The notes under the pieces were generated by a model. The model ran no database searches. It was not told the DNA's origin and saw nothing but the letters and a program-made list of their open reading frames with translations. Shown in pieces: positions 40,933-48,707 of a stretch of 64,000 nucleotides of DNA. The stretch's first letter is position 1. Every line of letters starts with the position of its first letter. Made by a program: the position numbers and the translations under genes. This DNA is from Streptomyces sp. NRRL S-337 (GTDB lineage: Bacteria; Actinomycetota; Actinomycetes; Streptomycetales; Streptomycetaceae): NCBI RefSeq assembly GCF_000720175.1, contig NZ_JOIX01000003.1:196014-260013 (forward strand). The letters are read 5' to 3'.

Positions 40933-41127
40933 ATGCAGGTCAGCGTAGGGGACAGACTGCTCATTCACGGGCGCATCGTCGGGCAGCGCGACCGGACTGC
41001 CGAAGTCATCGAGGTGCTGGGATCAAACGGCAGCCCACCGTATCGGGTGCGCTTCGAGGACGGTCACGAGACCATCATGTCCCCGGGCCCGGACACCGTG
41101 GTCCGGCCTTTCGCAACCGGAGCATGA
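40933..41127 (+). CDS. DUF1918 domain protein
   Basis: A 64-aa protein matching DUF1918: VSVGDRLLIHGRIVGQRDRT, VIEVLGSNGSPPYRVRFEDG and HETIMSPGPDTVV. These small barrel-like proteins are common in actinobacteria and often act or are expressed in stress contexts; the biochemical role is unknown. AAGGG at 40921-40925 places the start at ATG 40933 (ATG 40927 is too close). Confidence 0.85.
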   Translation: MQVSVGDRLLIHGRIVGQRDRTAEVIEVLGSNGSPPYRVRFEDGHETIMSPGPDTVVRPFATGA

Positions 41128-41266
41128 GGCCGTCGCGGCGTTGAGGCGCCGGTGGAGGAGGGGGCGGCTGGGCGGCTTGCGTACAAGGCTCGGGTGAGGG
41201 TTGAGGTCCGGGTAAGGTAGCGCTCTTCGGGCGGCGCGAGCCCCTGGAGTCACCAAGGTGTCTCCC

Positions 41267-42301
41267 ATGAACCTTCGGCCCGTGGCAGCCCGTTCCGACG
41301 CCGCGACAGGCATCGTTTGGCGGCTGCCCGCCGTCGATGCCGTGCGAGGGTGGCGGGCCCTGTGGTGGAACGTAGGGCCCGCCGGGGAACTGGCGGTCCT
41401 GCTGGTTCACCGGAGGCAGCTGAGCCGCTCTCGCTACGTCAAGGGATGGATCGGGTGGGGGCCGGAAGCCCCGTTCAGCGGTGAGCTGGTCACCGTCACG
41501 GCACAGGGAGAGCGGCGCACGCCGTGGGAGAGCATCCCGATCCGACCCAGTCACCTGGTCCTGCTTCCGGAATCGCGATTCCTCGTGGCCGCCGGCCGCA
41601 CCGTCAGGACCAAGACGGAGGAGGGGGCGACCGAGGGCGACTGGATACCCAACGCCGTGGTGTTGTCGCCCTCAGGGAAACCCGAAGGCGCATTCTGCAT
41701 CGGCGATGACATCTCCACTCTGGTCGCCGACCGCCACGGGGGAATCTGGGCGGCCTACGGAGACGAGGGCATCTACGGCGGCCACCCGGAGTCAGCGGCC
41801 GGTATGGCCGGCTGGAATGCCGAGGGCCATGCGATATGGGTGCCCGAAGGGCGGCTCCCCGCCCACCCGTTGCAAGGTTGTACTGCCGCCACCGAGGGCG
41901 AACGGGTGTGGCTGGTTTGGTACTCGGGCGGCGGACGCGGTGCCGGCACGTATCTGACCCGGATCACCCCGTCCACCGGCGAAGCGACCAGCTACCGCAG
42001 CCCGGTCGCCAACCCGGACGGGTTCGCCGTCCGCGGCCATCGCGCCGTGCTGACCGTCCGCAATCACCACCAGCGGTCCGTCGAACTCATCCGTGCCGAG
42101 CTCGACGACACCACCGTTTCTGCCGGCCCCACCTGCCCCGAGACCCCCAACACCCCCAACGGCCCCAACACCCCCACATGGACGGTGACCAGCCGTCGTA
42201 AGCTCCGCGTGCCCGGACGGGTCGTCATGCGCTGCGGCCAAGGCCGCGACGGCGTCCTGTGGCTCCGAACGGGGGACACCTGGCTGCGCATGGAGGCGTG
42301 A
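41267..42301 (+). CDS. Hypothetical protein, probable beta-propeller
   Basis: A 344-aa soluble protein rich in WWN/GW/IW segments. Several segments look like beta-propeller blades: DDISTLVADRHGGIWAAYGD, EGERVWLVWYSGGGRGAGTY, ANPDGFAVRGHRAVLTV and CGQGRDGVLWLRTGDTWLRM. An Asn/Thr/Pro repeat (PNTPNGPNTPTW) interrupts the last part. No signal peptide. ATG 41267 follows AAGGTG by 6 nt; a GTG at 41258 is possible. The family is not recognised. Confidence 0.75.
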   Translation: MNLRPVAARSDAATGIVWRLPAVDAVRGWRALWWNVGPAGELAVLLVHRRQLSRSRYVKGWIGWGPEAPFSGELVTVTAQGERRTPWESIPIRPSHLVLLPESRFLVAAGRTVRTKTEEGATEGDWIPNAVVLSPSGKPEGAFCIGDDISTLVADRHGGIWAAYGDEGIYGGHPESAAGMAGWNAEGHAIWVPEGRLPAHPLQGCTAATEGERVWLVWYSGGGRGAGTYLTRITPSTGEATSYRSPVANPDGFAVRGHRAVLTVRNHHQRSVELIRAELDDTTVSAGPTCPETPNTPNGPNTPTWTVTSRRKLRVPGRVVMRCGQGRDGVLWLRTGDTWLRMEA

Positions 42302-42328
42302 ATCATGGCCGCTTGCCCGTGAGCAGCC

Positions 42329-43006
42329 TCAGACACCTTCGCTCCCCGTCCCTGTCCTCCCCGTTCGCGTTACCGCGAGCAGAGCCATGTCATCGTCGAT
42401 GCGACCTCTGGCGTGGCGGTTCGCCTCGGTGAGCAGGCTGTCGAGGAGTGCGTCCGGTCCAGGGAAGATCAGGCAGCGCATGCCGTACGGGGTGTTCTGC
42501 GCGCCGTACAGGTCACCGCCGATCTGTGCGTCCTTCACGGCCGCCTGGTAGCGCACGGCGATCCGCAGCGGTCCGATCGAGGTCGGCAGTTTCGGCAGCA
42601 CGGCACGCTGGACGGCGAGCGCGATTCTGCGGGCGGACTGCAGACGCACGTTGCTGTAGTACATGAGGCGGTTGACGATGACGGCGAAGGCCGAGACGGT
42701 CGCGACCGCTGCCAGCTCGCTCTGCCCGCCCGAATCGTCGATGAACCCGAAGTGGGTGAGCAGCGCGAAATCGGCGGCGCAGGCAGCGAGGCATGCCAGT
42801 ACCGTCGCGCGCAGCGACAGCAGGGCGGCGGCCGTCATCGGCGCGGCCGTATAGAACGCCTCTCCGCTGAAGTGGGGAGAGGTGTGGTAATCGAGGAGCG
42901 CACCGACGACGAGCACGACGGCGGGCAGCAGCCGGAGGTGGCGCAGACACCAGCGCCTGACGCTCCAGCGTCTGACCGTGGTGCGCCCCGCACTCGGTGC
43001 CCTCAC
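42329..43006 (-). pseudogene. SpoIIE-type PP2C phosphatase with the catalytic core deleted
   Basis: A 225-aa frame that begins and ends like a full membrane-anchored SpoIIE phosphatase. It has N-terminal helices (LLPAVVLVVGALLDY, AALLSLRATVLACLAACAAD) and the start of the phosphatase domain (AVQRAVLPKLPTSIGPLRIA then VKDAQIGGDLYGAQ). At about 42466 the sequence jumps from GMRCLI directly to FPGPDALLDSLLTEANRHAR and DDDMALLAV, the usual end of the domain. The GDVRGKG metal loop and the YTDG region, roughly 130-150 residues, are absent, with the frame kept. Only the first metal Asp remains, so catalysis is not expected. The 235 nt upstream (43007-43241) hold no gene, only AGTCGAG-type repeats near 43210. 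Confidence 0.75.
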
Positions 43007-43241
43007 GTACCCGCTCCCGCTCTGTCGTGCTGGAGATCACGCTCCAGGATCCTCGGGCCGGATCGCGGCTGCCACTCGTGGCGGGGCCGGATGGGCGTGG
43101 CGTAGGGGCGGGCGCGTCGCGTCCATCCGGGCTGCCCTGCACCAGAGGCAGCCCGGATGGGCGGCGCGACCGGGGCTCGGGCTCCTCCTCGCTACGGCGG
43201 TGGCGCCGAGCTCAGTCGAGGTCAGCCGAGGTCAGTCGAGC

Positions 43242-43673
43242 TCAGCCCAGGTTGTCGCCCCAGCCGCCCTGGATCATCGTTTGGAACGCCCACTTTCCGT
43301 CCTGCCTGATCAGGATGTCGGCGTACCGCAGCTGTTGGGTCTCGCCCTGGATCGTCATGGTCGAGTCCGTGAAGACCACGGCGATGGCGGGGGAGAGGAA
43401 GACGGGCGTTCGTATCGACTCGAACCCGATGTCCTCGCTCCCGTCCCCCATGACATGGGTCATCGTCGCGACGAACTGCTCGCGGTCCCACTGGGCCGAA
43501 CGGCCGTTGCCGGAAGCGTCATCACTCACGAGGTTGAGCGGGAAGACCGCCATCTCGGCCATCCGCTCGATGTTGCGCTTCGCGCTCTGGGCGTCGTACT
43601 CCGCGAACCAGGCGTCCAGGCTCGCGCGGTCCTCGGTGGTGGGGACATAGCCGGTCGGGGGCAGAACGGTCAC
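43242..43673 (-). CDS. NTF2-like (SnoaL/DUF4440 type) protein
   Basis: A 143-aa NTF2-fold protein. Pattern: EDRASLDAWFAEYDAQSAKR, ERMAEMAVFPLNLVS, FVATMTHVMGDG, PAIAVVFTDSTMTIQGETQQ and RYADILIRQDGKWAFQTMIQ. Members are cyclases, isomerases or binding proteins. Two TCAAGTTTGA-type sites lie 57-111 bp upstream, so a repressor probably controls it. Confidence 0.83.
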   Translation of the reverse strand: MTVLPPTGYVPTTEDRASLDAWFAEYDAQSAKRNIERMAEMAVFPLNLVSDDASGNGRSAQWDREQFVATMTHVMGDGSEDIGFESIRTPVFLSPAIAVVFTDSTMTIQGETQQLRYADILIRQDGKWAFQTMIQGGWGDNLG

Positions 43674-43729
43674 GCTGGCTCCTCTTCAAGCTTTCGGGCA
43701 CTTGTCGCGCACGGGCGTCGCAGGGCTCG

Positions 43730-43784
43730 TCAAGTTTGACTACGAGAGGAGAGTAGGTCGTTGTCGCGGCCTAGTCAAACTTGA
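43730..43784. promoter_or_regulatory. Paired TCAAGTTTGACTA sites in inverted orientation, candidate operator
   Basis: TCAAGTTTGACTA (43730-43742) and its exact reverse complement TAGTCAAACTTGA (43772-43784) lie 42 bp apart, four helical turns. Each contains a TCAA-TTGA dyad. They are in the promoter region of the NTF2-like gene, near the ArsR-type gene. Confidence 0.65.
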
Positions 43785-43876
43785 ATAGTTGCTTCCCTTT
43801 CACCGACCTCCACGTCCTCCAGCCGCCGGACCTCCGGGCCACCGTGCCCGTGGAACCGCACTGCTCTGGTCATCAT
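43775..43876 (-). pseudogene. Truncated N-terminus of an NAD(P)H:quinone oxidoreductase
   Basis: From ATG 43876 the frame encodes MMTRAVRFHGHGGPEVRRLE and DVEVGEREATIQV, then stops. The first part matches the start of zinc-type quinone oxidoreductases (MTRAVRFHxxGGPEVLRLEDVEVGEP), and the sense is lost right after the conserved VGE. Such oxidoreductases are usually divergent from an ArsR gene, as here, so this is a remnant left by a deletion that brought the NTF2-like gene into place. Confidence 0.6.
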
Positions 43877-43903
43877 GCATCCCCCTATCCGTAGACCCGT
43901 CGA

Positions 43904-43971
43904 CGTGAGTTGGCGGCAGGCGTGAGTTGGCGGCAGGCGTGAGTTGGCGACAGACGTGAGTTGGCGAGGCG
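43904..43971. repeat. 17-bp tandem repeat, four copies, at the ArsR start
   Basis: CGTGAGTTGGCGGCAGG in two exact copies, then CGTGAGTTGGCGACAGA and CGTGAGTTGGCGAGGCG. The last copy contains the probable GTG start of the ArsR-type gene. Confidence 0.85.
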
Positions 43972-44438
43972 ATTGCCGCGAACGCGCCACCGGGTCGGCC
44001 TCGGTGCTTGTGGCCCTGGTCGACCCGATACGCCGGCGGATCGTCCGTGAGTTGTACGCCGCTCGCCGGGAGCTTGCCTGCGGCACGATCGACCTGCCGG
44101 TCAGCAATTCCACCGTCACCCATCACTTCCACGTCCTGCGCGAGGCCGGCCTCATCAGGCAGTACTACGCGGGTACTTCGCGCATGAACGCCCTGCGCAG
44201 CGACGAGTTCGAGCAAGCCTTCCCGGGACTTCTGCGTGTCCTCATGGAAGCAGCGCGAGCGGGATTCCTAGTCGTCGTCCCCCTGGCCCTCGTCGTCTTC
44301 GTCGTCCCCGTCGTCGTCCTCATCGTCGTAGTAGTCCTCACGTTCGGCGAGGTGGTCGTAGAGCTCGGCGACGAGTGGGGACTCGTCGGCCCACCAAGGG
44401 GTACGGGCGGACTCATCGGAACCGCCGGTGACCAGTGA
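43956..44438 (+). CDS. ArsR-type winged-helix regulator, C-terminus apparently altered
   Basis: The frame from GTG 43956 has a clear winged-helix domain: LVALVDPIRRRIVRELYAAR, LACGTIDLPVSNSTVTHHFH and VLREAGLIRQYYAGTSRMNA, ending naturally near LLRVLMEAARAG. After about 44262 it runs for 170 nt antisense through the end of the oxygenase gene as a Val-rich artefact, so its own stop codon seems to have been lost. The oxidoreductase remnant is its former divergent partner. It may still bind the TCAAGTTTGA sites. Start uncertain. Confidence 0.65.
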   Translation: MSWRGDCRERATGSASVLVALVDPIRRRIVRELYAARRELACGTIDLPVSNSTVTHHFHVLREAGLIRQYYAGTSRMNALRSDEFEQAFPGLLRVLMEAARAGFLVVVPLALVVFVVPVVVLIVVVVLTFGEVVVELGDEWGLVGPPRGTGGLIGTAGDQ

Positions 44439-46379
44439 GGGGTCGACGGCGTCCATCCACGGATAGGCCTCTTCCTCGTCGAGTTCCTCGGTCTCGCCCT
44501 CGTCGATCCGGCGGATCATGGGGACGGGCACGGTGGACTGCTGGTGCTTCACCATCCAGGTGTTGCGGAAGAAGTCGAACTGAAGGTGGTAGCAGTCGTC
44601 CGACTCGCTGAAGACGATCGGCGGGACGAGGAAGTGCGCCGCACCGACCGTGGCCGCGACGTCGATGTAGTTGTCGGGCGACCCACCGGAATTCCAGCAC
44701 GCCGCGAAGTTCACGGGCGTCAGCGGCTCTTTGCCGAGGATGTGTATCTGATTGCCCCGGATCACGAACTTTTCCGGGTCGAGGACCACGTCTTCCCCGA
44801 GCATCAGGACCGGCGCCGGCATGATGTGCGCCTTGGCGAAGGTCTGAGCGCGCTCGTAGAGATCGACGATCTCATCGAAGCGCGTGGCGTCGAACCTGCC
44901 GAAGTCGTGGAATGGGCAGCACACGTTGTCCGTTTCTTCCCCGTCCGGGAAGAAGGCCAACTTGTCGAACGACGAGACGGGCGAGTGTGACGGTGTCTGC
45001 GACGGTGACGGTGATTGCGATTCTGACGGGATCGGAGAGTCTGACGGATTCGGAGAGTCCGACGAAGCCGCTGACTCGGCTGCCTCCGCTGACTTCGGTG
45101 ACTCAGCGCGCGCGGCCTTGAGGAAGGCGGGAATCCATGTGCCGTCTGCGCCTTCGGCCTCGATCACGGCCGTGTCGCACAGATCACGGAACGCCGTGTC
45201 GCCGATCTTGCAATTGAAGTAGTCGAGCAGCGTGATCGCGGCGCATTCGGCCAGCGAGAGGGTGTCGCTCTTCGGGAACCAGAAGTCGTAACCGTTCGCG
45301 AGGAAATGCACGCCGCGGAACTGTTTGTGGACGAAGGGCTCGTCGGTCCCACCGGCGGTGAGGCCGTTCCAATGCGCTGCGGCGACCTGGTTGTAGTAGG
45401 CGTCGGCATGGCGGGCGAGCTTGGGAGCGAAGACGCTTTCGCCGGTCCAGTAGCAGGCCTTGCTGAACAGCGCGCCGATCTCGGGGTCATGCGTGACGTC
45501 CGGCTCGCTGAAGACGAGTTCGGTACGCAGGAAGACCTTGCGGCCGTCACGGTAGGGCGCGCCCTCGTGCTCGTACCGCTGATCGAAGATCACGCAGGTC
45601 AGGGGCTCGATCTCGGAGATCGCCGGCCCACCGACGAGGTCCAGGGCGGGATCGGCGGAGCCCCCGGTGAGATAGAGCAGCACCGTGTGGCGGGAGACGT
45701 GGCCGCGGGCGGCGTCGTAGTAGGGCGTATCACGGTGGTGGTGGAAGTTGTTGTCGTCGGGCTCGAAGCGGTTGCAGCGGAATACGGGATTCACATGCGA
45801 GAAGCCGTCGAGCACCGCCTCCGGCATCGCGGCCGACACTGCCTTGGTGAGCGCCTCGGCGAGCAGCGCCGAGTGGAAGATGAAGCGTTCGCCGCCGCGC
45901 GAGGAGGCGTTGAGCGGCGGGACGTAGAGGTTGAGCGAGTCGAGCCGTTCCAGGCCGGCGCGGGCGGCATCCGGCAGTCGCAACGACAGCGCGTACGCCT
46001 CCGGCCCCAGCTCGACGGGCTCGGCGAGCTCCAGGTCAAGGGGGACGTCCGCAAACAGGTGGTCCAGCGGAACGATGTTCTCGAACGTACGGAACGACAG
46101 CTCGCGCGGATCGGCGAAGACGGCGGCCAGATGCGGCGCGCCCTCGCTGGGCCGGGCGAACAGCTCGCGCACGTCGGCGTCTATGCGCTCGGCGTCGACG
46201 AAGCGCACCGATTTGTGGCGCGCGGTGGGGTGCCAGGAGACCGACAGCCCGTCCAGCACCGCGGCGGGCTCGGTGTCGGTCGCGTCGACCTCCGAGCGGT
46301 AGCGGGCGACCTCTTCGTCGGTGGCCTCACCGGTCGAGAGGGCGAAGAAACGGTCGCGGAGTTCGGCGCTCACACGCAC
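44268..46379 (-). CDS. 2-oxoglutarate/Fe(II) oxygenase-domain protein
   Basis: A 703-aa protein with a prolyl-4-hydroxylase-like domain around residues 160-290. Iron ligands are His215 and Asp217 in FHHHRDTPYYD and His271 in RYEHEG; the 2OG-binding Arg285 is in KVFLRTELVF. A Ser/Pro-rich linker (about 430-475) separates a second domain (VVLDPEKFVIRGNQIHILGK, HFLVPPIVFSESDDCYHLQF) without known motif. The last 30 residues are almost all Asp/Glu. Starts GTG 46379 or 46373 (GGAGG fits 46373 better). It overlaps the LRR gene by 10 nt, so the LRR protein may present the hydroxylase substrate. Confidence 0.82.
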   Translation of the reverse strand: MRVSAELRDRFFALSTGEATDEEVARYRSEVDATDTEPAAVLDGLSVSWHPTARHKSVRFVDAERIDADVRELFARPSEGAPHLAAVFADPRELSFRTFENIVPLDHLFADVPLDLELAEPVELGPEAYALSLRLPDAARAGLERLDSLNLYVPPLNASSRGGERFIFHSALLAEALTKAVSAAMPEAVLDGFSHVNPVFRCNRFEPDDNNFHHHRDTPYYDAARGHVSRHTVLLYLTGGSADPALDLVGGPAISEIEPLTCVIFDQRYEHEGAPYRDGRKVFLRTELVFSEPDVTHDPEIGALFSKACYWTGESVFAPKLARHADAYYNQVAAAHWNGLTAGGTDEPFVHKQFRGVHFLANGYDFWFPKSDTLSLAECAAITLLDYFNCKIGDTAFRDLCDTAVIEAEGADGTWIPAFLKAARAESPKSAEAAESAASSDSPNPSDSPIPSESQSPSPSQTPSHSPVSSFDKLAFFPDGEETDNVCCPFHDFGRFDATRFDEIVDLYERAQTFAKAHIMPAPVLMLGEDVVLDPEKFVIRGNQIHILGKEPLTPVNFAACWNSGGSPDNYIDVAATVGAAHFLVPPIVFSESDDCYHLQFDFFRNTWMVKHQQSTVPVPMIRRIDEGETEELDEEEAYPWMDAVDPSLVTGGSDESARTPWWADESPLVAELYDHLAEREDYYDDEDDDGDDEDDEGQGDDD

Positions 46380-47267
46380 CTCCAGTAGCTGCGCAGGGTG
46401 GTCGGGAGCTGAGGGGCGGAGGCGAGCTTCCGCACGCCCGCCTCGGAGACGTCGTCGCGGTACAGCAGAAGACGCTTGAGCGAGCCGATGAACGGTGCCG
46501 CCAGGAGGGCGTCAACGCCGTCCTCGCCGATGTGGTTGTACCGGAGGTCAAGCTCGGTGAGGTTCGGGAAACCCCCCAGCGAGCGCACGCCTTCCGCGGT
46601 GACCGCGTTGCACTGGAGGTGCAGGCGCCGGACCGCCGCGAAGTGCGGGGATGCGGTGAGGGCCACCAGGCCGGAGTCGCCGATGGCGCAGTACCGCAGG
46701 TCCAACGTCTCGATCCGGCCGCTCCCGGTCGCGGCCGCGAGGGCCTCGGCACCGGGGTCACCGATGCGGAAGTACGACAGGTCGAGTGCGACCAGCCTGC
46801 CGAGGTCGAGGCTTGCGAGACCGTTCGCCTCGATGGGCGGCGGCATGAGCGGACCGTTCTCGTCCCAATGCTCCTCTTCCTGCCCCCACTCCTCGCCCTC
46901 CGGGTCATCCCCCGTCTTGATCCGCAACGCGGTCACGAAGCGGCCGCGCAGGGCCTCCGCTATCAACTTCGGTGCCTCGTCGGACCATTCGACGGCGACC
47001 TTCGTGGCGAACCCGTGCCGACGCGCCTCGACGGTCACTTCCGACGGCAACTCCGCGTCCCAGCTGTCTTGGTGCTGCTGGGACAACTGCCGTATCTCGG
47101 ACGCCAGTTGATTGCGGGCGACGCTGCCTGCCGCGCACGCGCGTTGTTCCACTCGATCAACTTCCCCCGGGGATCGCCCTGTTCGTGCAGCGCGTCGGCG
47201 TAGGCGCGCCATGCGGCGACATCGTGGGATGGTCTCGCAGTCTCTGTTCCAGAGCCATGGCTTCCAT
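46370..47267 (-). pseudogene. TIGR02996/leucine-rich-repeat protein gene with two apparent frameshifts
   Basis: The main frame has leucine-rich repeats (LVALDLSYFRIGDPGAEALA, RIETLDLRYCAIGDSGLVAL, VRRLHLQCNAVTAEGVRSLG, LTELDLRYNHIGEDGVDALL). Upstream sense moves between frames: MEAMALEQRLRDHP from ATG 47267, then WRAYADALHEQGDPRGKLIE (the TIGR02996 domain) in a second frame, then ARNQLASEIRQLSQQHQDSW in the LRR frame. Breaks lie near 47222-47230 and 47115-47135. The ATG at 47212 reads the domain in the wrong frame. Either a decayed gene or two indel errors. TIGR02996 plus LRR proteins are typical of large actinobacteria. Confidence 0.6.
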
Positions 47268-47347
47268 GTGGATCACCCTAAAGCCGGCCACTGACAATCG
47301 AGTTCACGCGACCGGCCTGCGGTTCCGGGCCGCCGCCCAAACACGCC

Positions 47348-47380
47348 GCCGCCCCCGTCCGCATGGCGGATGGGGGCGGC
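47348..47380. terminator. Terminator hairpin after the DUF3761 gene
   Basis: A 15-bp stem (GCCGCCCCCGTCCGC with its partner, one G-U pair) closed by a 3-nt loop, 26 nt after the DUF3761 stop on the minus strand. Confidence 0.75.
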
Positions 47381-47405
47381 GCATCACCACGTAACTGTGG
47401 CTACC

Positions 47406-47672
47406 TCACTTCCACCAGTACTTCACACCGTGGTGGTGCGAGCAGGTGCCGCTGGAGTGGCGCGAGTAGGAGTGGCTGTTGTCCTTGCAGCGCGCGGTCT
47501 CGTAGCGGTCCACCGGCTTCTTGCCGGCCTTCCACCCGCATACGCCGGTGGTGTGGTGCACGCACCTGTGCGTGGTGTTCGTGCGCGGCAGCGTCGTCGA
47601 CGCTTCCGCCGTGCTGGCGACCCCGAGGACCAGGGCAACGGCAGCCGCAGCGGCGGCTATACGGCTCTTCAA
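47406..47672 (-). CDS. Secreted DUF3761 domain protein
   Basis: An 88-aa exported protein. TTG at 47672 follows GGGGGG by 5 nt and gives KSRIAAAAAAVALVLGVAST, a signal peptide with likely cleavage after AEA. The mature part has four Cys and the DUF3761 C-terminal pattern ARCKDNSHSYSRHSSGTCSH then HHGVKYWW. Members are short exported, disulfide-containing proteins of unknown function. The longer frame from 47729 lacks coding character. Confidence 0.82.
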   Translation of the reverse strand: MKSRIAAAAAAVALVLGVASTAEASTTLPRTNTTHRCVHHTTGVCGWKAGKKPVDRYETARCKDNSHSYSRHSSGTCSHHHGVKYWWK

Positions 47673-48002
47673 GAATTCCCCCCACAGGAATGGTGCTACA
47701 TGGCGTTCTTTTTCGGCCGTATCGTACATAGGCGTGGAAGTCCGCCACCTGCGGTACGGAAAAAATCATGGCCGGATGTCAACTCCGACTCCGACGTCGA
47801 CGTCGACTTCGATGCGATACGGCGCTCCCGGCGGGGCGGCGCGGCGCGGAACTGGGGGATGGCCGTGGCCACCCCGGATCGCGTGCCCTACCTCCTCAGC
47901 CCCGTCCTCTTCCCCGCCGGGCCGCCGACGTCGTGACGGTAACCGCGACAGAGCTCGCCTTCTCCACCCTGCCAAGGTCAGGCCAGGTCAAGTGCGGCCA
48001 GG
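47673..48002. other. Intergenic region without a supported gene
   Basis: The 330 nt hold frames on both strands with atypical composition (Asp/Val and Arg runs from a GTCGAC-rich repeat near 47780-47815). GCCAGGTCA repeats occur near 47975-48005. No promoter or hairpin is convincing. Confidence 0.4.
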
Positions 48003-48398
48003 TCAGGCTGCGGTGAAGAAGGTGCTCATGCCGTCGACGTCCGAGAGGTAGCTGTCGATGGCGGTGATACGTCCGGACCGGATGGTGAGCACGGTCGCAA
48101 GGTGTTCGTCGAGCTCGCGGCCGTCGGGGGCGGTCGCGGTGTTGCGGAGCGAGAGTGCCGCACCGTGTGCGCCGATGAGCATGTGCAGCAACTCGGTACG
48201 CACCCCCTGATCCGCGATCTGCCGGGCCCGCTCCACGGCCAGGTCCGCCCCCTGAAGGGTGCCGGAGATGGTGCCGGTCCCCGGCATGGACCAGGTGATC
48301 TCGTCGGCGAGCAGATCACGCAGCGCCTGCCAGTCGCGCTCCTTGAAAGCGATGAGGAACCGTTCGGCGATCGCGGGATCGGCGGTGTTCGTGGACAT
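48003..48398 (-). CDS. NTF2-like (SnoaL-fold) protein
   Basis: A 131-aa NTF2-like protein: AIAERFLIAFKERDWQALRD, LLADEITWSMPGTGTISGTL, AVERARQIADQGVRTELLHM and TVLTIRSGRITAIDSYLSDV. ATG 48398 has AGGAGAT upstream. A SnoaL-like fold is also the C-terminal domain of the adjacent SigJ, so the neighbour may be functionally connected, but the gene is not in its operon. Confidence 0.82.
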   Translation of the reverse strand: MSTNTADPAIAERFLIAFKERDWQALRDLLADEITWSMPGTGTISGTLQGADLAVERARQIADQGVRTELLHMLIGAHGAALSLRNTATAPDGRELDEHLATVLTIRSGRITAIDSYLSDVDGMSTFFTAA

Positions 48399-48423
48399 GG
48401 GTCGGCATCTCCTGTTTCCTCGC

Positions 48424-48463
48424 CGAGTCTGCCGGTGGCATCTCGGAAGCAACGGCAGACTCG
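48424..48463. promoter_or_regulatory. Inverted repeat upstream of the NTF2-like gene
   Basis: CGAGTCTGCCG and CGGCAGACTCG, perfect 11-bp arms with an 18-nt spacer, 26 nt before the ATG at 48398. Operator or leader hairpin. Confidence 0.5.
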
Positions 48464-48649
48464 CTGTGGGCTGAGTGGGCTGAGCAACGTCGCGGTGTTG
48501 AGTCTAGGTCGCGGCGCACGGTGACGTGGGACGGGACAGTGGTGCTCTCGACACCCGGAAACTGGGCGCGATCGGCCGCCTGTTGGGTGCGGAGACGCAC
48601 GAGCCCCACTGTGTCGCGCCACCGGCCCGTCCTCCCGGGCCACCCGCGT

Positions 48650-48673
48650 CGGCTGGGCGTTGGTGCCCAGCCG
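48650..48673. terminator. Terminator hairpin after sigJ
   Basis: CGGCTGGGC and GCCCAGCCG (9-bp arms, 6-nt loop), 35 nt past the sigJ stop on the minus strand. The remaining part of 48464-48707 shows no gene. Confidence 0.65.
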
Positions 48674-48707
48674 GACGACGGGGGTTGGGGACCGGCGCGC
48701 TCCTGAC

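Noticed and set aside
43904..43971. Possible attachment site or CRISPR-like array
   Set aside because: Contiguous 17-bp tandem units, no spacers, no integrase or tRNA nearby.
44262..44438. Val-rich membrane-like C-terminus of the ArsR-type frame
   Set aside because: It is the antisense of the Asp/Glu-rich tail of the oxygenase gene, not a real membrane helix.
47521..48051. 176-codon plus-strand frame over the DUF3761 gene and intergenic region
   Set aside because: Arg/Pro/Thr-rich shadow with no ribosome-binding site.
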